Origin: Candidatus Zixiibacteriota bacterium
GTDB taxonomy: Bacteria > Zixibacteria > MSB-5A5 > GN15 > FEB-12
NCBI GenBank assembly: GCA_023700785.1
Contig: JAMPYH010000119.1
Coordinates: 1 to 7,852 of the forward strand
Reading direction: 5' to 3'
DNA: 7,852 nucleotides
Shown: one piece after another, positions 1 to 6,043 of the stretch
Layout: each line of letters begins with the position of its first letter
How positions within the stretch are numbered: position 1 is the first letter of the stretch
Translations under genes and position numbers: made by a program
Notes under the pieces: model-generated
Databases searched by the model: none
Seen by the model: the letters and a program-made list of their open reading frames with translations, nothing else
Told to the model about the DNA's origin: nothing

Positions 1-78
1 AGCGATCCAGACCAGCACAGTCAGAGATAATAGATGTGACCGTAACAGGTTAGGACCTTCCTGGTTGTGGTGATACAT
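1..78 (-). CDS. N-terminus of a leftward envelope or membrane protein (partial, runs off the window)
   Basis: On the minus strand an ATG at 78-76 opens a frame with no stop through base 1, giving 26 residues that begin MYHHNQEGPNLLRSHLL. A short polar start with an Arg and a His is followed by a hydrophobic run (LLSLTVLVWIA), which looks like a signal peptide or first membrane segment. A clear Shine-Dalgarno sequence, GGAGG at 87-83, lies four bases before the ATG, and a palindromic candidate operator lies just upstream at 94-113. The gene follows tetR in the same direction. Repressors of this kind often sit beside efflux or envelope genes, so an efflux component is a reasonable inference, but no family can be named from 26 residues. 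The reading frame and RBS are seen directly; the function is inferred. Confidence 0.6.
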   Translation of the reverse strand, partial: MYHHNQEGPNLLRSHLLSLTVLVWIA

Positions 79-93
79 GTGTCCTCCGAATAG

Positions 94-113
94 GATAGTG
101 AACACTCACTAAC
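94..113 (-). promoter_or_regulatory. Candidate TetR operator upstream of the leftward partial gene
   Basis: The minus strand reads GTTAGTGAGTGTTCACTATC: two 8-base arms around a GTGT centre, with one arm mismatch. It matches the palindrome at the tetR promoter (750-769) at 17 of 20 positions. It ends about seven bases before the Shine-Dalgarno of the leftward gene, where bound repressor would block transcription. A weak -10-like TATCCT (97-92, minus) overlaps it, but no convincing -35 was found. Binding by the adjacent TetR protein is an inference from the shared motif and position. Confidence 0.65.
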
Positions 114-149
114 TTACTCTTGTTTCCTCTGTTGATCTATCAGTTAATC

Positions 150-746
150 CTACGGTTTTAATCCTTTGGCGTAAATCGGGACGTTGTTTTCGATGACGTC
201 TGCGGGCAGATAATTTTTGCCGAGCATCCCTTTCCACAACGTGACATTCAGCGCGCAATCAAAGACCATTCCAACAAAACAGCGCGCGGTGATCTCGTTG
301 TTCTTCCTGATGATCACCTTACGCTCATAGAGCCGATCGAGCTGATTCATCAGGAAGCGGACATACGTGCCGCGGATCACATCAAAGACCTGGCGACCAC
401 GCACCTGATCGCGCAGCGTTGAATAGAGCAGGAGGCGGTGGATGTCCTGGTTAGCGATAAAATACTCGATGATATGCCTGGCGAGACCGCGAAGGATCGG
501 CTCGATATCCTCATTTTTTTCCAGTTCACCAAACAGCTCGGAGGGATCCATGCGGGTCCGAAGAGACTGCAGTACGGCTTCGTAGATCGCTTCCTTGGAT
601 TCGAAATGGCGATAGATCGCCGGCTCGGTAACGCCGCAAGCGTCGGCGAGTTGCTTGATGGTGACCTTCTCGTAACCATCCTGCCCAAACAGCCGGGTGG
701 CTTCGAATACGATCTGCGCTTTCCTGTCGAACGAACCTGTCTTCAT
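150..746 (-). CDS. TetR/AcrR-family transcriptional repressor
   Basis: This 198-residue protein has the usual TetR length. Residues 8-55 carry the helix-turn-helix domain: the first helix contains IVFEATRLFGQDGY, then VTIKQLADACGVTEPAIYRHF at about 28-48 forms the DNA-reading unit, followed by the typical SKEAIYEAVL linker. The rest is an alpha-helical ligand-binding and dimerisation domain too variable to reveal the ligand. It probably represses itself and the leftward gene at 78, because near-identical palindromes lie upstream of both. There is no Shine-Dalgarno before the ATG at 746, and the operator begins only three bases upstream of it, so the mRNA leader is probably very short or absent. 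Family assignment is firm. Whether it also affects the rightward operon is unknown; no third operator copy was seen near 914-1020. Confidence 0.93.
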   Translation of the reverse strand: MKTGSFDRKAQIVFEATRLFGQDGYEKVTIKQLADACGVTEPAIYRHFESKEAIYEAVLQSLRTRMDPSELFGELEKNEDIEPILRGLARHIIEYFIANQDIHRLLLYSTLRDQVRGRQVFDVIRGTYVRFLMNQLDRLYERKVIIRKNNEITARCFVGMVFDCALNVTLWKGMLGKNYLPADVIENNVPIYAKGLKP

Positions 747-749
747 AAC

Positions 750-769
750 GTTAGTTAGTGTTAACTAAC
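750..769. promoter_or_regulatory. Perfect palindromic operator at the tetR promoter
   Basis: GTTAGTTA-GTGT-TAACTAAC is a perfect 8-4-8 inverted repeat, three bases upstream of the tetR start codon and overlapping the predicted -10/transcription start of tetR. A second copy (17 of 20 identical) lies at 94-113. Size, symmetry and position fit a TetR-dimer operator mediating autorepression. The symmetry is seen directly; the binding protein is inferred. Confidence 0.75.
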
Positions 770-790
770 ATCACTTATCGGCTTTGTCAA
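762..790 (-). promoter_or_regulatory. Probable sigma-70-like promoter of tetR
   Basis: On the minus strand a consensus -35 hexamer TTGACA lies at 790-785. A 17-base spacer leads to TAGTTA (767-762), a poor -10 match that falls inside the palindromic operator. Transcription would start around 755, leaving a leader of about nine bases before the ATG at 746. The -35 is strong and the -10 weak, as is common for repressed promoters. Confidence 0.5.
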
Positions 791-913
791 GAAAAAATGT
801 AGGTAATTCTGGCGATATTCTTACTGTCGACCAAAGGGCAAAAACAGTCGCTTTTGTAGCGTATTAGTCGGGGGAAATCAATTATTTATCTATCCTTTAG
901 TCTCTTAAGCCAG

Positions 914-942
914 TTGCGGGAAAATCAGCAATTACATATACT
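914..942 (+). promoter_or_regulatory. Probable sigma-70 promoter of the Tdh-AcpS-ligase-ACP-Kbl operon
   Basis: TTGCGG at 914-919 and TATACT at 937-942 are separated by exactly 17 bases, with an AT-rich stretch upstream (about 876-908). Transcription would start near 949, giving a leader of about 70 bases before the ATG at 1021. The -10 matches the consensus at five of six positions; the -35 keeps only TTG. It is the best-spaced pair found between tetR and the first operon gene. Confidence 0.5.
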
Positions 943-981
943 CTATTAGTGAAAAAGAGCACAAGGTCGGTTTTTGAATCG

Positions 982-994
982 GCCAACCATTGGC
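982..994 (+). other. Small hairpin in the operon leader
   Basis: GCCAA-CCA-TTGGC forms a five-pair stem with a three-base loop in the untranslated leader, about 27 bases before the ATG at 1021. No poly-T tract or known riboswitch pattern accompanies it. It may be a structural element of the leader or chance. Confidence 0.25.
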
Positions 995-1020
995 TCTAAA
1001 CGGATAGAGGAAAAGAGCGC

Positions 1021-1992
1021 ATGAAGAAGATTCTGGTGACGGGAGCAATCGGGCAGATCGGCTCGGAGTTGGTGACGGCGCTGCGCCAACGGTACGGCGC
1101 GGATAAAGTAGTCGCGACCGATATTCGGATGCCGAACGATAAGGAACTTCGCGACGGCGGTCCGTTCGAGTTCCTCGATGTCACCGATTCCAATCATATC
1201 ACGCGGGTGATGTCGATGTACGAGATCGGCACGATCTACCACCTTGCGGCGGTCCTTTCCGCTATCGGTGAATCGCGGCCGAATATCGCCTGGCAGATCA
1301 ATATGAACGGCCTGTATCATGTTCTCGAGGCGGCTCGCCAGTACAAATGCCAGATCTTTTTCCCCAGTTCGATCGGCGCGTTTGGGCCGAGCACACCGCA
1401 GGACAGCACACCTCAGGATACGATCCAGCGTCCGGAGACCATTTATGGAGTGACCAAGGTCGCGGGGGAGCTGCTGTGTGATTACTATTATCGACGCTTC
1501 AATCTCGATACACGCGGAGTACGTTTCCCCGGTTTGATCTCATATGTCGCGGAGCCGGGCGGCGGGACGACCGACTATTCGGTTTCGATCTTCTATGAGG
1601 CGATCCGCCATCAGAAGTTCACCTGTTATCTCCGGCCGAACACTTTCCTCGATATGATGTATATGCCCGACGCGCTTCGGGCGATGATAGAGCTGATGGA
1701 GGCGGATGGAGCCAGACTGGTTCATCGGAATGCCTTCAATGTGACCGCGATGAGCTTCAACCCGGAGCAGCTTGCGGCGGAGATCCGAAAGCACCTTCCG
1801 GGCTTTACGATGGAGTATGAGATCGATCCAGTCCGCCAGGCGATCGCCGATTCCTGGCCGAACTCGATGGATGACTCCGCCGCCCGCATGGAGTGGGGCT
1901 GGAAACCCCAATTTGATCTGTCCGCGATGACCGCGGACATGCTCAAAGAGATCTCCCGCAAGCTCCAGGGCGAAATCAAAATTACGCACTAA
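1021..1992 (+). CDS. SDR-type L-threonine 3-dehydrogenase-like NAD-dependent enzyme
   Basis: This 323-residue protein belongs to the extended short-chain dehydrogenase/epimerase fold. Residues 7-14 hold the dinucleotide-binding TGAIGQIG; FFPSSIGAFGP (113-123) supplies the catalytic Ser; IYGVTK gives the Tyr142-x3-Lys146 pair. PGLISYVAEPGGGTTDYSVSIFYEA and the C-terminal QAIADSWPNSMDDSAARMEWGW are, from memory, hallmarks of SDR-type threonine dehydrogenases, which oxidise L-threonine to 2-amino-3-oxobutyrate with NAD. The ATG at 1021 is preceded by AGAGG about ten bases upstream. It leads an operon with AcpS, an acyl ligase, ACP and a Kbl-like synthase, so it may instead reduce the 2-amino-3-keto product of an oxoamine synthase, as the SDR reductase does in bacterial ceramide synthesis. 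Family assignment is strong; physiological direction and substrate are uncertain. Confidence 0.88.
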   Translation: MKKILVTGAIGQIGSELVTALRQRYGADKVVATDIRMPNDKELRDGGPFEFLDVTDSNHITRVMSMYEIGTIYHLAAVLSAIGESRPNIAWQINMNGLYHVLEAARQYKCQIFFPSSIGAFGPSTPQDSTPQDTIQRPETIYGVTKVAGELLCDYYYRRFNLDTRGVRFPGLISYVAEPGGGTTDYSVSIFYEAIRHQKFTCYLRPNTFLDMMYMPDALRAMIELMEADGARLVHRNAFNVTAMSFNPEQLAAEIRKHLPGFTMEYEIDPVRQAIADSWPNSMDDSAARMEWGWKPQFDLSAMTADMLKEISRKLQGEIKITH

Positions 1993-1996
1993 ATAA

Positions 1997-2015
1997 GGCT
2001 CACCACAGGGGAGCC
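1997..2015 (+). promoter_or_regulatory. Hairpin overlapping the acpS ribosome-binding site
   Basis: GGCTC (1997-2001) can pair with GAGCC (2011-2015), and the 3' arm overlaps the GGGGAG that serves as Shine-Dalgarno for the ATG at 2018. Such pairing could lower translation of the transferase relative to its neighbours. The stem is only five pairs with a nine-base loop, so the effect is speculative. Confidence 0.3.
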
Positions 2016-2017
2016 GA

Positions 2018-2428
2018 ATGTCCATAAGGATCGGCGTCGACATTGTTGACGTCGACAGGCTGCGCAGAACGATCGACCTCCAGCCTGGGATAGCAGAGGA
2101 TCTGTTCAGCGACGCGGAGATGGCCGCGAGTCGATTGCAAGGTCATGGCTATCCATTCCTGTCCGCGTGCCTGGCTGTCAAAGAGGCATTCCTCAAGGCG
2201 ACCGGCACAGGTTTACGTGACGGTATTCTATTTAGAGATATAGAGATAATAACTGACGCTGCAGGTATATCCGGGATTCGCCTGCAGGGAATCCTCCGGG
2301 CACGATTCGGCGATAGCGCCGCGTCAGCATGCCGGGTATCCGCCGCGTTCACTCAACAGGTGGCGTGCGCTGTTGTAGCGCTGCCACAGGAGGGACGTAG
2401 AACGGATGAGTCATTTCGGGTCGTATGA
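2018..2428 (+). CDS. acpS: AcpS-type holo-[acyl-carrier-protein] synthase (4'-phosphopantetheinyl transferase)
   Basis: This 136-residue protein transfers the phosphopantetheine arm of coenzyme A to a serine of an acyl carrier protein. Residues 5-15 (IGVDIVDVDRL) contain the metal-binding Asp of the AcpS family, and CLAVKEAFLKATGTG at about residues 51-65 is the second signature, with the Lys-Glu pair and the Gly-rich turn. The length is typical of AcpS rather than of the larger Sfp type. The usual C-terminal Ser-His-Thr/Glu segment reads VSAAFTQQVACAVVAL, so the common His is missing. The gene starts 25 bases after the dehydrogenase gene and overlaps the ligase gene by 23 bases, implying translational coupling. 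The likely partner is the carrier protein at 4136. It uses more AT-rich codons, including ATA, than its neighbours. It may be a pathway-specific paralogue of the housekeeping AcpS. Confidence 0.87.
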   Translation: MSIRIGVDIVDVDRLRRTIDLQPGIAEDLFSDAEMAASRLQGHGYPFLSACLAVKEAFLKATGTGLRDGILFRDIEIITDAAGISGIRLQGILRARFGDSAASACRVSAAFTQQVACAVVALPQEGRRTDESFRVV

Positions 2429-4109
2429 CGACCGGGCCGCGAATTTCTCCTGGTCGATCGCCGAGAAGGAACTTGAGTACACGCCGGGGGGCGTGATCAA
2501 TATCGGCTGGTATTGCACCGACCGGATCTGCGAAAACGGATCCGGCGACAAAAAAGCGCTGATCTGGGAAGGGACCGGCGCCCAGTCAAAGAGCTACACC
2601 TACAACGAGCTCCGCGTCGCCACCAACACGATCGGCGCGTTCCTGCGGAACCTGGGGATCCAGCCCGAGGACCGGGTCTGCCTGTTCATGGATCGCATCC
2701 CGGAGCTTTATCTCGGGTTCCTTGGCGTGCTCAAGATCGGCGCGGTGGCGCAGCCGCTTTTCTCCGCGTTCGGCGAAGAATCTCTTTTCGTGCGGCTGGA
2801 TGACGCCAGGACCCGCGCGATAATTACCCAACGGAAGCATGTCGGCAAGATCCGCAAGATCATCGACCAGATGCCGTACCTTGAGTTTATCATCATCGTT
2901 GATCATGACCGGAAGAAAGAGCTCAGGGAACGGGAGATCCCATTCTGGCTGGATGACGCCAGGCCGGTTGAAATGCTCGACGTTCATCCGACCAAAGCGG
3001 AATCACCGTCGGTGCTGCATTATACTTCCGGCACGACCGGAAGGCCAAAGGGAGTTCAGCATGTTCACTACTCCCTTATTTCACAGTATTTGACCACCAA
3101 GTGGGTGTTGGATATTCAGGAGAATGATATCTACTGGTGCACGGCTGACCCCGGCTGGGTGACCGGAACATCGTACGGCATCATCGGGCCGTTCGCGATG
3201 GGGGCGACGCAGTGCGTCCAGGATATCGGCTTTTCAGCGGAGAACTGGTATCGCTGGATCGAAAAGCAAAAAGTAACGGTCTGGTACTCCGCGCCGACAG
3301 CTATCCGCTCGCTGATGAAAGCCGGCGACGCGATAGTTAAGAAATTCGATCTCTCTTCCCTGCGGCATTTGGCATCGGTCGGTGAGCCGTTAAACGCGGA
3401 AGCGGTGATCTGGTCGCAGAGAGTGTATGGTCTGCCGTTTCATGATACCTATTGGCAGACCGAGACCGGCTCGATCGTGATCAGCAATTTCCCCGGGATG
3501 AAGATCAAGCCCGGTTCAATGGGGCGGGCGTTTCCGGGGGTAACTTCAGCGATCCTCGATCTCAAAAGCTATGAGCCAATAACTGAACCGGGGCGAGTTG
3601 GGTTGATCGCGCTTAGACCGGATTGGCCGGCACTGATGCGCGGCTACTGGAAGAATCCGGAAACATACGCGAAAAAGTTCGTCAACGGCTGGTACCTGCC
3701 GGGCGACAGATCATCGATCGACAAGGAGGGGTATTTCTGGTTCGCGGGGAGAGATGATGACATCATCAACACGGCGGGCCATCTGGTCAGCCCGTTCGAA
3801 GTGGAGTCCGCGTTGTTGGAACACCCGGCGGTGGCCGAATCGGCGGTAGTGGCCAAACCGGATGATGTGAATATGGAAGTAGTGAAGGCGTTCGTGACGC
3901 TGAAACCCGGCTTTGAACCCACGGATGACCTCGAACTGGATATCATGAATTTCATTCGGAAAAAACTCTCCTCGCTCGCGATGCCGCAGGAGATCGAGTA
4001 TGTCGAGTCGCTGCCCAAGACCCGGAGCGGCAAGATCATGCGGAGGCTTCTGCGCGCCCAGGAATGGGGTGAAGAGATCGGCGATGTGTCAACCCTGGAA
4101 AACGACTGA
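2406..4109 (+). CDS. AMP-forming acyl ligase of the acetyl-CoA synthetase (AcsA-like) family
   Basis: This 567-residue enzyme activates a carboxylic acid with ATP and passes the acyl group to a thiol. Motifs in order: phosphate loop YTSGTTGRPKG (206-216), CTADPGWVTGTSYG, SVGEPLNAEAVIW, DTYWQTETG with Trp350, hinge GRDDD, and PKTRSGK with catalytic Lys543. Length fits AcsA-type synthetases (about 570) rather than long Acs (about 650). Trp350 aligns with the Trp that restricts Acs to acetate or propionate, suggesting a short acyl substrate. The usual Arg in the GHR/GYR motif is Leu460 (GHLVSPFEVE), which could alter thiol-acceptor handling. The ATG at 2406 is preceded by AGGAGGGA (2388-2395) inside acpS, and the carrier protein follows 26 bases after its stop. 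Loading that ACP is an attractive inference; it could also simply make acetyl-CoA. Confidence 0.88.
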   Translation: MSHFGSYDDRAANFSWSIAEKELEYTPGGVINIGWYCTDRICENGSGDKKALIWEGTGAQSKSYTYNELRVATNTIGAFLRNLGIQPEDRVCLFMDRIPELYLGFLGVLKIGAVAQPLFSAFGEESLFVRLDDARTRAIITQRKHVGKIRKIIDQMPYLEFIIIVDHDRKKELREREIPFWLDDARPVEMLDVHPTKAESPSVLHYTSGTTGRPKGVQHVHYSLISQYLTTKWVLDIQENDIYWCTADPGWVTGTSYGIIGPFAMGATQCVQDIGFSAENWYRWIEKQKVTVWYSAPTAIRSLMKAGDAIVKKFDLSSLRHLASVGEPLNAEAVIWSQRVYGLPFHDTYWQTETGSIVISNFPGMKIKPGSMGRAFPGVTSAILDLKSYEPITEPGRVGLIALRPDWPALMRGYWKNPETYAKKFVNGWYLPGDRSSIDKEGYFWFAGRDDDIINTAGHLVSPFEVESALLEHPAVAESAVVAKPDDVNMEVVKAFVTLKPGFEPTDDLELDIMNFIRKKLSSLAMPQEIEYVESLPKTRSGKIMRRLLRAQEWGEEIGDVSTLEND

Positions 4110-4135
4110 GCAGTCAATAGAGTCGGAGGATACGA

Positions 4136-4381
4136 ATGGACGAGATGAAGGATGTCATCCTGAAATATGTGAAGAACGAATATCTCGAAGACGAGGATCA
4201 GGAGATCGGTTACGACACGCCCCTGATATCGGGGGGAATTGTCGATTCGTTCTCGATGGTGTCGCTCAAGCGGTTTTTGGAGAACAAGTACAAGATATCG
4301 ATCCCTGACGATAAGGCGACGCCGGAGGCGTTCGACTCGGTCACCAGGATCGTCGTGCTGGTCAATCAGTTTGTGAAGTAA
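4136..4381 (+). CDS. Stand-alone acyl carrier protein
   Basis: This acidic protein of 81 residues has the size and helical layout of an ACP. The phosphopantetheine attachment site is Ser38 in GGIVDSFSMVSL, followed by helix II (KRFLENKYKI) and the loop and final helix (IPDDKATPEAFDSVTRIVVLVNQF). The DSFS version of the motif is typical of specialised stand-alone carriers rather than the DSLD of fatty-acid AcpP. GGAGGA at 4125-4130 sits five bases before the ATG at 4136; a second in-frame ATG at codon 4 has poorer spacing. Its position between an acyl ligase and an oxoamine synthase, with AcpS in the same operon, suggests that it carries the acyl group that the synthase condenses with an amino acid. 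The acyl chain is unknown. Confidence 0.9.
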   Translation: MDEMKDVILKYVKNEYLEDEDQEIGYDTPLISGGIVDSFSMVSLKRFLENKYKISIPDDKATPEAFDSVTRIVVLVNQFVK

Positions 4382-4417
4382 CGGCTGACAAGTGAGGTTG
4401 CTTCGTGCGCCGGCAAT

Positions 4418-4439
4418 GCCCTTCGGGTCCGCTCAGGGC
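4418..4439. repeat. Short palindromic intergenic element of the CTTCGNNTNCGCTCAG type
   Basis: GCCCT (4418-4422) and AGGGC (4435-4439) form an inverted repeat around a core, CTTCGGGTCCGCTCAG (4421-4436). The core matches the reverse complement of 7443-7458 at 13 of 16 positions. TCCGCTCAG (4428-4436) can also pair perfectly with CTGAGCGGA at 4469-4477, just before the RBS of the next gene. It fills most of the 110-base gap between the ACP and Kbl genes. From memory, similar CTGAGCG elements are scattered between genes of many environmental bacteria; copy number here cannot be judged from one window. Confidence 0.45.
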
Positions 4440-4491
4440 GACGCCGTGCTCCTCGCATTGACGTGGGACTGAGCGGAAAAGGAGTGACGGT

Positions 4492-5739
4492 ATGAGTTAC
4501 ACAGCAACGGTCAAACATATATACGAGGACCAGATCAAGTCGATCCGCGACGCCGGCCTGTTCAAACAGGAACGGTTTATCCATTCGCAACAGGCGGCGG
4601 ATATCGAAGTTGAGTTTCCGCCGGGGGCGCCGTCCAAAAAGGTGATCAATATGTGCGCGAATAATTACCTCGGGATGTCGAGCCATCCTGAGGTGCTGGA
4701 CGCCGCCATGGATGGGCTGAAATGCCGCGGCTACGGGATGTCGTCAGTCCGATTCATCTGCGGGACACAGGATATCCATAAGATCCTCGAAGATCAGATC
4801 ACTGACTTCCTGGGGACCGAAGCGACGATCCTCTTCCCTTCCTGCATGGACGCCAACGCGGGGGTGTTTGAGGCGCTGTTGAGCAAGGATGACGTCATGA
4901 TCGCTGACCGACTGGTGCACGCGTCGATCATCGATGGCATGCGCCTCTGCGCGGCGGAGAACGACTCGTTTAAACATGGGAATATGGAACATCTCGAAGA
5001 GAAGCTCCGGCTCCATGCCGACAAACGGCTCAAGATGGTTATCACCGACGGTGTCTTTTCGATGGATGGCGACACGGCTCGGCTTGACCAGATAGTCGCG
5101 CTCTGCGAGAAATATGGCGCGATGGTCTTTGTGGATGATTCGCACGCCAGCGGCTTTATCGGCAAAACCGGTCGGGGGACACATGAAAAATACGGCGTGG
5201 TCGGAAAGATCGACGTGATCACGACGACTTTCGGCAAGGCGCTCGGGGGAGCGTCGGGCGGCTGTGTCTCGGGACGAAAGGAACTGGTCGAGATCTGCCG
5301 CCAGCGGGCGCGGCCATATCTTTTCTCGAATACGATAGCGCCGGTTGTGGTGGCGGGGGTGATGCGCGTGCTGGAGATACTGTCGCAGTCAACCGAACGC
5401 CGCGATAAACTGGAGCGGAATACCGAGTACTGGCGGCGTGGGTTGACCAATGCCGGGTTCATCCTGAAAGACGGCGATACGCCGATCGTGCCGGTAATGT
5501 TATTCAACGCCAAACTATCGCAAGATGTCTCGCGCGACCTCTTTAGCGAAGGGATCTACGCGGTCGGGTTCTTTTTCCCGGTCGTGCCGCAAGGCCAGGC
5601 CCGCATTCGAACGCAGATCTCGGCGGGACATGAGATCCAACATCTGGACCAGGCGCTGGAGGCGTTCATCAAGGTCGGCAAGAAGTACGAGATATTGGGC
5701 AAAACAAAACAGGAGATCATTGACAGGTACGGCGCGTAG
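4492..5739 (+). CDS. kbl: Glycine C-acetyltransferase (2-amino-3-ketobutyrate CoA ligase)-like alpha-oxoamine synthase
   Basis: This 415-residue PLP enzyme follows E. coli Kbl closely: CANNYLGMSSHPEV, YGMSSVRFICGTQDIHKILE, HASIIDG (His143, ring-stacking), GVFSMDGD, VDDSHASGF (Asp215/216, His218), and TTTFGKALGGASGG with Schiff-base Lys249, matching Lys244 of Kbl. FFFPVVPQGQARIRTQ carries the Arg that binds the amino-acid carboxylate. Kbl splits 2-amino-3-oxobutyrate with CoA into glycine and acetyl-CoA; the reverse is a decarboxylation-free Claisen-type condensation. A C-terminal tail of about a dozen residues makes it slightly longer than the usual 398. AAAAGGAG lies seven bases before the ATG. 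With Tdh at the head of the operon, threonine catabolism is the plain reading; the ACP and ligase between them suggest the acyl partner may be ACP-bound. Family certain, physiological substrate less so. Confidence 0.9.
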   Translation: MSYTATVKHIYEDQIKSIRDAGLFKQERFIHSQQAADIEVEFPPGAPSKKVINMCANNYLGMSSHPEVLDAAMDGLKCRGYGMSSVRFICGTQDIHKILEDQITDFLGTEATILFPSCMDANAGVFEALLSKDDVMIADRLVHASIIDGMRLCAAENDSFKHGNMEHLEEKLRLHADKRLKMVITDGVFSMDGDTARLDQIVALCEKYGAMVFVDDSHASGFIGKTGRGTHEKYGVVGKIDVITTTFGKALGGASGGCVSGRKELVEICRQRARPYLFSNTIAPVVVAGVMRVLEILSQSTERRDKLERNTEYWRRGLTNAGFILKDGDTPIVPVMLFNAKLSQDVSRDLFSEGIYAVGFFFPVVPQGQARIRTQISAGHEIQHLDQALEAFIKVGKKYEILGKTKQEIIDRYGA

Positions 5740-5778
5740 CACCTCCTTTATGAGCAAAACGCATCGTGCTGTCTTGAA

Positions 5779-5806
5779 AGGGCCACCGAGTCGATCCGGT
5801 GGCCCT
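5779..5806 (+). terminator. Probable intrinsic terminator ending the operon
   Basis: AGGGCCACCG (5779-5788) and CGGTGGCCCT (5797-5806) form a perfect ten-base-pair, GC-rich stem with an eight-base loop, 39 bases after the Kbl-like gene. The tail after the stem is GCTGTTTG, a weak T tract, so termination may be partial. It separates the five-gene operon from the second synthase gene. Confidence 0.65.
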
Positions 5807-6015
5807 GCTGTTTGAAGGGCGTAGATGGGAGCGTCGGTTCACACAACCGCTCCGCGCGACTCGCTCACTCTGCTATCGCCATCCTGAGCCGAAGCGACTC
5901 ACGGCGATCCGATAATGGCGGTCGCAGGAACCGACGCAACAACTCGGGAGTTCTTCTCGCCCCCTGGGGAGGAGCCCTGAGGAGGCGGGTGAGGGATCTC
6001 CTCCCCGATTCGGTC
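5807..6015. other. Unassigned intergenic stretch with a long-range inverted repeat
   Basis: This is the main part of the gap between the two oxoamine synthase genes. A perfect ten-base inverted repeat, GCGTCGGTTC (5831-5840) and GAACCGACGC (5928-5937), encloses 87 bases. These include an inner CGCCAT (5877-5882)/ATGGCG (5915-5920) pair and a CTGAGCCGAAGCGA motif (5884-5897) related to the other CTGAGCG elements. An 81-codon open frame crosses it (5812-6057) but looks low-complexity and Arg/Ser-rich, has no RBS and resembles no protein I know. It may be a degenerate repeat element or a structured RNA. Confidence 0.35.
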
Positions 6016-6043
6016 TTGCTCCGGCAAATCAACCCCCTATATT
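6016..6043 (+). promoter_or_regulatory. Possible promoter of the second oxoamine synthase gene
   Basis: TTGCTC (6016-6021) and TATATT (6038-6043) are separated by 16 bases. Transcription would begin near 6050, about 94 bases before the GTG start chosen at 6144. It follows the operon terminator, which supports separate expression. The -10 is good and the -35 moderate. Confidence 0.4.

Noticed and set aside
854..886. Alternative operon promoter around TTGTAG at 854
   Set aside because: No -10 hexamer occurs at acceptable spacing; the TTGCGG/TATACT pair at 914-942 fits much better.
982..994. Leader hairpin as a riboswitch or attenuator
   Set aside because: The stem is short, no alternative terminator or T tract follows, and no known aptamer pattern was seen. 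It is kept only as a small hairpin.
1540..2043. 167-codon minus-strand open frame opposite the dehydrogenase
   Set aside because: It is antisense to conserved SDR sequence, with no RBS support or domain.
3644..4117. 157-codon minus-strand open frame opposite the ligase
   Set aside because: It lies wholly against the conserved C-terminal ligase motifs and the start of the spacer, and has no recognisable domain.
4794..5513. 239-codon minus-strand open frame opposite the Kbl-like gene
   Set aside because: The plus strand encodes a full set of oxoamine synthase motifs. The antisense frame is Ser/Arg/Pro-rich, typical of antisense reading in GC-rich genes.
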